Source: Nevskia sp. (GTDB lineage Bacteria; Pseudomonadota; Gammaproteobacteria; Nevskiales; Nevskiaceae). Taken from it: 64,000 nt of DNA. Within the stretch, counting starts at the first letter, position 1, and each line of letters opens with the position of its first letter. The DNA is taken from contig NZ_JAKFUM010000022.1 of NCBI RefSeq assembly GCF_021732705.1, forward strand, positions 41,621 through 105,620, in the 5' to 3' direction. The translations under genes and the position numbers were made by a program. The notes beneath the pieces are model-generated. The model ran no database searches. It saw nothing but the letters and a program-made list of their open reading frames with translations, and was not told the DNA's origin. Positions 43,560-50,151 of the stretch are shown here, one piece after another.

Positions 43560-45443
43560 ATGAAATCCGCCTGTCTTGCGGCGCTCGCTGCAGCGCCTTT
43601 GCTTTGCCTTGCCCAGAACCCCGCCGCCAACACGGCCGCCGACCTGCTGCCGGTCAGCGCGGCCAGCGTGGCGCTGGACCCGGTGATCGTCACCGCCACG
43701 CGCACGCCGCAGTCGCAGTCGAACGTGCCGTCGGCGACCATCGTCATTGATCGCGCCCAGATCGAGGCGGCGCAGGCCGGCGACATCGCCGAACTGCTGC
43801 GCTTCAACGCCGGGCTCGACATCGGCCGCACCGGCGGCCCCGGCCAGACCACCTCCGTGTTCATCCGAGGCGGCGAGTCGAACCACACGCTGGTGCTGAT
43901 CGACGGCGTGCGCGTGAACCCGGCGACGTCCGGCGGCGCGGCGCTGCAGAACCTGTCGCCCGAGCTGATCGAGCGCATCGAGATCGTCAAGGGACCGCGC
44001 TCGTCGCTGTACGGCTCGGACGCCATAGCCGGCGTCATCAACATCATCACCCGCTCGCCGGAGCAGCAGCAGATCGGCGCCAGCGTGCGCGGCGGCTCGT
44101 ACGGCACGGTCGATGGCAGCGCGCGCTACGCCAACCAGATCGGTGCCTACGGCTTCTCGATCGACACTGCGCAGCAGACCGCCGACGGCTTTCCGGCCTG
44201 TGCCGGCGCAGACGGCAATTCCGGCTTCCGCAACAACACCATCAACGCCAAGGCCACGGCCGATCTGCGCGTGGTCTCGCTCGAAGCCCGCGCCTACAAC
44301 GCGCAGGGCAAGACCGAGTACTTCGATTCCTGCAGCCCGCTGTTCGGCCTGAACGCCACGGCACAGGACTTCCGCAACCAGACGCTGGCGGTCAGCGCCA
44401 GCACCAGCCTGCTGCAGAACTGGGACACGACGCTGACCTTGAGCCGCGGCGAAGACCGCGTGCGCCAGTACGCCTCGGACGACTTCACGCGCACCATTCG
44501 CCCGCAGATCGACTGGCAGAACACCGTCACCGTGCTGCCGGGCCTGCGCGCGCTGTTCGGCGGGCAAGTGACCAACGAGCGGATCGATGCGCTGAGCTTC
44601 GGCAGCGTCACGAAGCAGACGGTGGATCTGGTCAACGGCTTTTTGCAGGGCCAGTACGACGATGACCATCATCACGTGCTGCTCGCCGGCAGCGTGCTGA
44701 ACCACGACGCCTTCGGCAGCCGCTTCACCTACAACGCCGAATACGGCTACGACCTGTACACGCGGCCGCTGTACAAGACCACGCTGGTCATCGCCGCCGG
44801 TTCCGGCTTCCGGGCACCGGATGCGACCGACCGCTTCGGCTTCGGCGGCAATCCCGATCTGGCGCCGGAGCGTTCGCACAACGCCGAAATCGGCGTGCGC
44901 CAGCGCTGGGGCGCATTCCAGACCTGGGATGTGCGCGCGTTCCGGACCCGCATCCGCAACCTGATCAGCGTCGAGTTCGATCCGAACAACGATCCGAACG
45001 TCGATTTCGGCTTCCGCGCCGTCAACGTCGATCGCGCGAAGAACGAAGGCCTGGAACTGACCTATCGCTACGCCGACACGCGGTGGAGCGGCACCGTCAC
45101 CGGCATCGTCCAGAACCCGAAGGATCGCAGCGACGACACGTCCCTGCTGCGCCGCGCCCGCCGCAGCGTCACCGCGCAGCTGCGGCGCGAACTCGGCCGG
45201 TTCTATGTCGCCGCCGATGTCCTCGGCACCTCGGATCGCGCCGACATCTCCGCCGCCACCGGGGCCGACACCAAGGACAGTGGCTACGTGCTGCTGAACC
45301 TCGGCGCCGGCGTGAAGCTGCCGCAGGGCTTCACCCTCAGCGCGCGCGTCGAGAACCTGCTCGACCGCGATTACCAGACCGCCGCCGGCTACGAACAGCC
45401 GGGCATCGCCGGCTATGCCACGCTGCGCTGGGACTATCGCTGA
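43560..45443 (+). CDS. btuB: TonB-dependent vitamin B12 receptor BtuB-like
   Basis: A 627-residue outer-membrane receptor: signal peptide (about 1-18), a TonB box-like DPVIVTATRTP (about 40-50), a plug domain with FIRGGESNHTLVLIDGVRVN and VKGPRSSLYGSDAIAGVINIIT (in part: GPRSSLYGSDAIAGVINI), and a 22-strand barrel ending in LRWDYR. The assignment to cobalamin rests on plug similarity to BtuB and, above all, on the cobalamin riboswitch in its leader. I use the second of two close ATGs because CGGGAGA sits 8 bases before it. The downstream adenosyltransferase fits the same pathway. Confidence 0.92.
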   Translation: MKSACLAALAAAPLLCLAQNPAANTAADLLPVSAASVALDPVIVTATRTPQSQSNVPSATIVIDRAQIEAAQAGDIAELLRFNAGLDIGRTGGPGQTTSVFIRGGESNHTLVLIDGVRVNPATSGGAALQNLSPELIERIEIVKGPRSSLYGSDAIAGVINIITRSPEQQQIGASVRGGSYGTVDGSARYANQIGAYGFSIDTAQQTADGFPACAGADGNSGFRNNTINAKATADLRVVSLEARAYNAQGKTEYFDSCSPLFGLNATAQDFRNQTLAVSASTSLLQNWDTTLTLSRGEDRVRQYASDDFTRTIRPQIDWQNTVTVLPGLRALFGGQVTNERIDALSFGSVTKQTVDLVNGFLQGQYDDDHHHVLLAGSVLNHDAFGSRFTYNAEYGYDLYTRPLYKTTLVIAAGSGFRAPDATDRFGFGGNPDLAPERSHNAEIGVRQRWGAFQTWDVRAFRTRIRNLISVEFDPNNDPNVDFGFRAVNVDRAKNEGLELTYRYADTRWSGTVTGIVQNPKDRSDDTSLLRRARRSVTAQLRRELGRFYVAADVLGTSDRADISAATGADTKDSGYVLLNLGAGVKLPQGFTLSARVENLLDRDYQTAAGYEQPGIAGYATLRWDYR

Positions 45444-45457
45444 GCCTTTGCTGCAAC

Positions 45458-45483
45458 GCCTTCCCCCGCTCGCGGGGGAAGGC
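45458..45483. repeat. Strong 11-bp hairpin after btuB, possibly REP-like
   Basis: GCCTTCCCCCG (45458-45468) pairs perfectly with CGGGGGAAGGC (45473-45483) around a CTCG loop. No T-tract follows, so it is not a classical terminator. Immediately downstream is AAAAAATCGGGGTCAGATAC (from 45492), a string that resembles remnants often seen beside REP-associated transposases. Confidence 0.55.
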
Positions 45484-45543
45484 TCCACAGCAAAAAATCG
45501 GGGTCAGATACACATTAGCCGCATCACCGGATCACGCAAGACC

Positions 45544-46089
45544 ATGGGCAACAGACTGTCGAAGATCGTCACCCGCACGGGCGACAAGGGCACCACCGGG
45601 CTGTCCAACGGCGAGCGGGTGCCGAAGACGCATCTGCGCGTCGGAGCGATGGGCGACGTCGATGAGCTGAACTGCTGCATCGGTCTGGTGCTGGTGCAGA
45701 CGCTGCCGGACAGCATCCGCGAGCCGCTGGCGCGGACCCAGCACGAGCTGTTCGATCTCGGCGGCGAGCTGTCGATGCCGGGCTTCGAGCTGGTCAAGGA
45801 AAGCTATCTGGCGCGGATCGACGGCGAGCTGGAAATCCTCAACGAGACGCTGCCGCCGCTGAAGGAGTTCGTGCTGCCGGGCGGCAACCCGGCGGCAGCG
45901 GCGGCGCATCTGGCCCGCGCCGTGGCCCGGCGGGCCGAGCGCGCGGTCTGGGCGCTGAGTGCGGAGGAAACGGTCAGCCCGCTGGTGCCGCAGTACCTCA
46001 ATCGCCTGTCGGATTACCTGTTCGTCTGCTGCCGCGTGCTGGCGCGGCAGGACGGCGGCACCGAAGTGAGCTGGAAGCGCAGCGACTAG
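45544..46089 (+). CDS. Cob(I)alamin adenosyltransferase, PduO type
   Basis: A 181-residue enzyme that adenosylates reduced cobalamin to make coenzyme B12 from ATP. It has the opening TRTGDKGTTGLSNGERVPK (phosphate-binding), the core FDLGGELSMPG, and the C-terminal RLSDYLFVCCRVLAR with the catalytic-region Phe and Arg residues. Because a B12 receptor with a riboswitch lies just upstream on the same strand (100 bp), this looks like an uptake-and-activation unit. Its weak ribosome-binding site is unremarkable. It is convergent with the hvfC-like gene. Confidence 0.93.
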   Translation: MGNRLSKIVTRTGDKGTTGLSNGERVPKTHLRVGAMGDVDELNCCIGLVLVQTLPDSIREPLARTQHELFDLGGELSMPGFELVKESYLARIDGELEILNETLPPLKEFVLPGGNPAAAAAHLARAVARRAERAVWALSAEETVSPLVPQYLNRLSDYLFVCCRVLARQDGGTEVSWKRSD

Positions 46090-46123
46090 GCCGCCTGCGG
46101 GCCGCGATGCCCGTGCGGCCCGT

Positions 46124-46915
46124 TCATTCCGGGCCGCGCGGCTTCGTGCCGAGGATGATGCCGCGTTCTCTCAGGGTGTCGAGAATCTCGCCGCCGGCAT
46201 TGATCACGAGGTCGACGTCGTCCTGCTGCAGTTCCTCGGCGATCTGTTCGAGCAGCGCGACGCCGGTCGCCTCCGGCTGCTCCTCGATCAAGGTCAGCAG
46301 GCGCGCGGTGACGGCATTCACTTCGAGAAACTTCACGTCGTCGTCGGCATTGCGATGGACGACGAGACAGGTCTGCATCGACGGCGCGACACGCGGCTGA
46401 TAGTCCGGCCCGATGCGATGCACCGGCCAGTCGTAGACCAGCGTCCAGCAGAGCGGCGACAGCCGCGGCACGCCGCCGAGCAGATCGCCATGCCGCGACG
46501 CCTGCACGGCTTCGGGTGCCGGGTCTTCCGCCGTGGCCAGCGCCAGTTCCACCCATTCGTAGTGCGCCAGCTGCGCCATGAACGGCAGATCGTCCGGCTG
46601 CGGCGGGCGTTCGCCATCGAGCCAGTCGACGAACTCCTCGGCCAGCCGGCGGAACAGCGGCGTGCTGGCGGGATGGTCGCGATAGAACGCGCGCACCAGT
46701 TCGCGCCAAGCCTCGTCGGCCAGCAACTGCCGCAACACCGGAAAGGCCCCGGCCAGCAGGCCTTCGACATTGCCGACGAACAAATCCCGATAGACGGCCA
46801 GCTGCCGCTCGTCGACACCGTCCGGCAGCGGGTGCTGCGCGCGATCGAGCGCGGGGTCGCGCAGATGGCGGGCGAACGCCGCCTGCAGCGCGCGAAGTTC
46901 GCGGGTATCAGCCAT
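46124..46915 (-). CDS. hvfC: HvfC/BufC-type partner protein (DUF2063)
   Basis: A 263-residue protein of the DUF2063 family: N-terminal helical DNA-binding-like domain in name only ([40 protein letters not shown]) and a C-terminal winged-helix-like recognition domain (about 175-250). In characterised systems the DUF2063 protein is an obligatory partner of the DUF692 enzyme and helps it bind the precursor peptide. The start overlaps the end of the DUF692 gene by 8 bp. No DoxX-type hvfD gene follows; the next gene is convergent. Confidence 0.92.
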   Translation of the reverse strand: MADTRELRALQAAFARHLRDPALDRAQHPLPDGVDERQLAVYRDLFVGNVEGLLAGAFPVLRQLLADEAWRELVRAFYRDHPASTPLFRRLAEEFVDWLDGERPPQPDDLPFMAQLAHYEWVELALATAEDPAPEAVQASRHGDLLGGVPRLSPLCWTLVYDWPVHRIGPDYQPRVAPSMQTCLVVHRNADDDVKFLEVNAVTARLLTLIEEQPEATGVALLEQIAEELQQDDVDLVINAGGEILDTLRERGIILGTKPRGPE

Positions 46916-47744
46916 GGGCGGCTGCCTGCAGCGCCGCCACGCGGCCGACTTCCGTCATCAGCTGCGGCAATGGCGGAATGTTGAAGTCGCGCTCGAGCAC
47001 CGTCGGCCGCGGGCCGAAGCGGGCATAGGCCTGCGCCAGCAGCGACCAGACCGGATCGATCACGTCAGCGCCGTGGGTGTCGATCAGCAGGTCCGGCGCT
47101 TCGATGTAATGGCCGGCCACGTGCAGCGCGCGCACGCGCGCCGCCGGCAGTGCCGCGATGAACGCAGCGGCATCGAAGCCGTGGTTGACGCTGTTGACGT
47201 GGACATTGTTGACGTCGAGCAACAGCGCGCAGTCGGCCTCGTCGAGCACGGCGGTGATGAACGCAAGTTCGCTCATCTGCGCGCCGGGCATGGCGTAGGC
47301 GCTGACGTTCTCGATCGCGATCTGGCGTTCGAGCAGCGCCTGCACGCGGCGAATGCGCGTGGCGACGTGCTGCACGGCCTCGTCGGTGAACGGGATCGGC
47401 ATAAGGTCGTACAGGTGCCCGCGCTCGTCGCTGCAGGCGCTCAGGTGCTCGCTGTAGTCGGCGATGCCGTGCACATCCAGGAAGCGCTTCACCTGCAGCA
47501 CGAACGCCTCGTCGAGCGGCGCCGTGCTGCCGAGCGACAGGCTCAGGCCATGGGTCGCGAACGGGAAGCGCTCGGTCAGCGCGCGAAACTGCCGGCCGAG
47601 TCGCCCGCCGAGCTGCATCCAGTTTTCCGGCGCGACCTCCAGAAACGCCGGCGCCGCCGGAGTACCGGGTTCGACCGCCGCCAGCTCGTCCAGCAGGGCG
47701 CGGCGCAGGCCGAGGCCGGCACCGCGCACGGCGGATCGCATCAT
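46908..47744 (-). CDS. hvfB: HvfB/BufB-type multinuclear non-heme iron enzyme (DUF692)
   Basis: A 278-residue TIM-barrel oxygenase of the MbnB/HvfB family. The metal-binding histidines and acids appear as [45 protein letters not shown] and LHVAGHY, in the expected order. Family members use a multi-iron centre and O2 to convert cysteine residues of a peptide into oxazolone-thioamide groups. The start is one of two adjacent ATGs 28 bp after hvfA; an upstream extension would overlap hvfA. Together with hvfC it should modify the adjacent precursor. Confidence 0.93.
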   Translation of the reverse strand: MMRSAVRGAGLGLRRALLDELAAVEPGTPAAPAFLEVAPENWMQLGGRLGRQFRALTERFPFATHGLSLSLGSTAPLDEAFVLQVKRFLDVHGIADYSEHLSACSDERGHLYDLMPIPFTDEAVQHVATRIRRVQALLERQIAIENVSAYAMPGAQMSELAFITAVLDEADCALLLDVNNVHVNSVNHGFDAAAFIAALPAARVRALHVAGHYIEAPDLLIDTHGADVIDPVWSLLAQAYARFGPRPTVLERDFNIPPLPQLMTEVGRVAALQAAAHG

Positions 47745-47772
47745 CGAGCGGCGATCCGCCCGCCGTGGCGGC

Positions 47773-48120
47773 TTACTTGGCCTTCGGCGCCGCGCCGCAC
47801 TTGCCTTCGCCGCAGGCGTGTTCGGCGGCGGTCTTGGCCGGTGCTGCCGCAGCCGCGGTCTTCGCGGTGCCGGCGGCAGCCGCCTTGGCCGGGGACTGCT
47901 TGTCGCCTGCTGCTGCCGGCGTCGCTGCCGTCTTGGCCGGCGCGGCGCCGCACTTGCCTTCGCCACAGGCGTGTTCGGCGGCCTTGGTGTCACCGGCGCT
48001 GGCCACCATGTAGCCGGAGGCGAGGTCGGTGGCGACGAACAGCGAACCGGCCTGCGCGCCGCCGCCGAGGGCAAACGCGGTGCCGAGCGCGATGGCCAGC
48101 GGCTTCTTGGAACGATTCAT
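47773..48120 (-). CDS. hvfA: HvfA/bufferin-type precursor peptide with two EGKCG repeats
   Basis: A 115-residue exported precursor. The signal peptide is about residues 1-24 (ends AQA). The mature region carries two identical 15-residue repeats, [15 protein letters not shown], at 47-61 and 98-112, joined by a low-complexity Ala/Lys/Pro linker, with four cysteines in all. The EGKCG core is the site that HvfB/HvfC act on in the oxazolone/thioamide copper-binding peptides. It is the first gene of the operon. GGAG lies 9 bases before the ATG. The product is likely a copper-sequestering peptide delivered to the periplasm. Confidence 0.92.
   Translation of the reverse strand: MNRSKKPLAIALGTAFALGGGAQAGSLFVATDLASGYMVASAGDTKAAEHACGEGKCGAAPAKTAATPAAAGDKQSPAKAAAAGTAKTAAAAAPAKTAAEHACGEGKCGAAPKAK
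47792..47829. repeat. 38-bp repeat encoding the second EGKCG motif of hvfA
   Basis: This stretch differs at one base from 47945-47982. It encodes the C-terminal [12 protein letters not shown] copy. Identity at silent positions shows a recent internal duplication or gene conversion. Confidence 0.9.
47945..47982. repeat. 38-bp repeat encoding the first EGKCG motif of hvfA
   Basis: Partner of 47792-47829, offset by 153 bp (51 codons). The single difference is a third-position change in a cysteine codon. Confidence 0.9.
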
Positions 48121-48184
48121 CAACGGGCTCCAGTCGATCGAAAACGGGGAAATCGGGACCCGAACGATACCAAGCCTGCCGCGC

Positions 48185-48211
48185 ACCGTGCATCGCCGTG
48201 CAAATCGTTAC
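48185..48211 (-). promoter_or_regulatory. Possible ECF-sigma-type promoter for hvfA
   Basis: On the minus strand GTAACG (48211-48206) is followed after 17 bases by CGGT (48188-48185). GTAAC-like -35 and CG-containing -10 elements with this spacing are typical of ECF sigma factors, and related bufferin operons are under ECF control. The predicted start is about 58 bases from the hvfA ATG. No ECF sigma gene is next to the operon. Confidence 0.25.
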
Positions 48212-48299
48212 AAGCAAAGTCCGGCCCGGGATGCGATTTCCTATACTGCCGCCACCGTCGGCATCGCCCGGCCCCGACCCGAGTTCCCCGCCGCCCGCA

Positions 48300-49217
48300 A
48301 TGCTCGACCGCTCCGCCGAAGCCGCCTTTGCCGCCGTGCTCGGTGCGCATCAGTTGCGCGCCTACATCAGCGACAACCCGCACTACTGCGGCAGCTTCGT
48401 CGAGCCCGAACGCGGCTGCGAGCACGGCATGTTCCACCTGATCGACGAGGGCGATTGCCTGGTGCTGCTGGCCAACGGCAAGGACACGCTGCGCCTGAAC
48501 TCGGGCGATCTGGTGGTGTTTCCGCACGGCGCGGCCCACACCCTGTGCAGCCCGCCGGATTCCGACCACGGCCCCGCCGCCAACCGCTTCACCTCGATCC
48601 TGTGCGGCGAGTTCGAATTCGCCACCGGTAGCCGCAACCCGATCCTCGACGCGCTGCCGGAGTGGATCGTCGTGCGCGAAGCCGACAGCGGCTCGCAGTT
48701 CCGCCATCTGGCGCGGCTGATGTCGCACGAGGCGCGGCAGGAATCGTTCGGCCGGCAACTGGTGCTCGACAAACTGGCCGATGCCCTGTTCGTGATGGCG
48801 CTGCGCCACCACATCGCCAGCAGCAACGAGCGCCGCGGCCTGATCGCCGCGCTGATCGACCCGCGCATGGCCCGCGTGCTCGAAGCCATGCACGCCGAAC
48901 CCGGCCGCGCCTGGACAGTGGCGATGCTGGCGGATCTCGCACATCAGTCGCGCACCGCCTTCGCCCAGCATTTCAACGAAGTGCTCGGCGTGAGCCCGTA
49001 CCAGTACCTCACCAAGTGGCGCATGGCCGAAGCGCTGCGCCTGCTGCGCGATCCGAAATCGAGTGCGGCGACGATCGCCGAGAAGCTCGGCTACCAGACC
49101 GAAGCCGCGTTCCGCCGCGCCTTCAAGAAGATCCACGGCTACGGCCCAGGCCGCGCCCGCCGCGCCGCGCGCAGCGCCCAGCTCGGCGCGATGCCGGCGG
49201 ACATCGACGAAGACTGA
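48300..49217 (+). CDS. AraC family transcriptional regulator with cupin domain
   Basis: A 305-residue regulator. The N-terminal cupin sensor (about 15-160) contains the GCEHGMFHLIDEG, DLVVFPHGAAHTL blocks with a possible metal site of histidines; the C-terminal double helix-turn-helix (about 200-290) has TVAMLADLAHQSRTAFAQHF and AATIAEKLGYQTEAAFRRAFKK. I prefer the ATG at 48300 because a TATACT box lies at 48242-48247; a start at 48231 would lie upstream of that box. It is divergent from hvfA with 180 bp between the starts, so it is a candidate regulator of that operon. Confidence 0.9.
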   Translation: MLDRSAEAAFAAVLGAHQLRAYISDNPHYCGSFVEPERGCEHGMFHLIDEGDCLVLLANGKDTLRLNSGDLVVFPHGAAHTLCSPPDSDHGPAANRFTSILCGEFEFATGSRNPILDALPEWIVVREADSGSQFRHLARLMSHEARQESFGRQLVLDKLADALFVMALRHHIASSNERRGLIAALIDPRMARVLEAMHAEPGRAWTVAMLADLAHQSRTAFAQHFNEVLGVSPYQYLTKWRMAEALRLLRDPKSSAATIAEKLGYQTEAAFRRAFKKIHGYGPGRARRAARSAQLGAMPADIDED

Positions 49218-49313
49218 GACCGACACCGCGTCCGCCGTTCCGTCGCGTTGAACGCCCCACGGCACGGCCCGCGGACGCTGGCACAATACGGCGCACCCGT
49301 CGTCCACGAGCAC

Positions 49314-49390
49314 GGGCCTTTAGCTCAATTGGTCAGAGCAGGGGACTCATAATCCCTTGGTTGTCGGTTCAAGTCCGACAGGGCCCACCA
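49314..49390 (+). tRNA. tRNA with CAU anticodon, probably tRNA-Ile2 (lysidine-type)
   Basis: A 77-base gene with CCA encoded at its 3' end. It folds as a standard cloverleaf: acceptor 49314-49320 pairing with 49381-49387, a D-arm TAGCTCAATTGGTCAGAGCA, anticodon CAT at 49348-49350 and a TTCAAGTCC T-loop. Acceptor pairs 4 (C-G) and 5 (C-G), and the ACTCATAATCCCTTGG context match the features TilS uses to select tRNA-Ile2; elongator tRNA-Met lacks them. The start of the gene is 96 bp after the AraC regulator. The identity call is not certain. Confidence 0.9.
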
Positions 49391-49466
49391 CGTCGTGCCA
49401 CGAAACCGTCACGGACCGGCTGCCAAGCTTTGCGGCACTTCCCGCCGCCTTGCCTGCCTCATCCCG

Positions 49467-50090
49467 ATGGATGAACTGATCAGCCTGTTTCCGACGCCGT
49501 TCCTGCGCTGCCCGGCGGCCTTGAGCCGGCCGCTGGTCGAGGGGCTGATCACGCATTTCGTCGACAAGGCGACGCGGGACAACAACTCGTCCGCGCGCCT
49601 GTCGCATACCGAGATGCTGAAGCCGAGCGACAGCCCGCTGTTCGTCGAGGCGGCCGGTCTGATCACGCCAAAGCTGGTCGATTTCGGCGCGCAGATGTTC
49701 GGCGAGCGGATCGGCTGGGCGCTGAAGGAGATGTGGGTCAACGTGCTGGCGCCCGGCGGCCATCAGGCGATGCACAACCACGCCAACAGCTTCATTTCCG
49801 GCGTGGTCTATCTGACGCCGACGCATCCGGGCTCGCAGACCGTGTTCATGAAATCGCCCGGCGGCCATGACTTCGCGTTCCGGAACGACCATGCCCGCGT
49901 CACGCCGGGGCCGTTCAGTGCCGACAAGTGGATCAGCCCCGCGCCATCCCCCGGCGATCTGGTGCTGTTTCCGAGCTACCTGATGCACGCCGTACCGCCG
50001 AACCGGGGCGAGCGGCGCATCACCCTGTCATTCAACGCGATTCCGGCGCGACTCGACTCCTGGGGCTACACGATCGGGTTCACCGGATGA
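49467..50090 (+). CDS. 2OG-Fe(II) oxygenase-like protein (TIGR02466 family)
   Basis: A 207-residue protein of the putative 2-oxoglutarate/iron oxygenase family. The metal-site block MHNHANSFISGVVYL and the later RGERRITLSFNAIP (2OG-binding Arg) are visible. The substrate is unknown; relatives are found in phages and bacteria. It starts 76 bp after the tRNA. The region between carries no sign of an integrase or attachment-site duplication. Confidence 0.8.
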   Translation: MDELISLFPTPFLRCPAALSRPLVEGLITHFVDKATRDNNSSARLSHTEMLKPSDSPLFVEAAGLITPKLVDFGAQMFGERIGWALKEMWVNVLAPGGHQAMHNHANSFISGVVYLTPTHPGSQTVFMKSPGGHDFAFRNDHARVTPGPFSADKWISPAPSPGDLVLFPSYLMHAVPPNRGERRITLSFNAIPARLDSWGYTIGFTG

Positions 50091-50151
50091 CGGTGACGCG
50101 GCGCGGGCAACGCGCACTCGGAGCTCGATCCGGACGAGGCCGCGCCAGCGC

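Noticed and set aside
49314..50090. tRNA gene considered as an integration site
   Set aside because: No integrase and no repeat of the tRNA 3' end were seen downstream.
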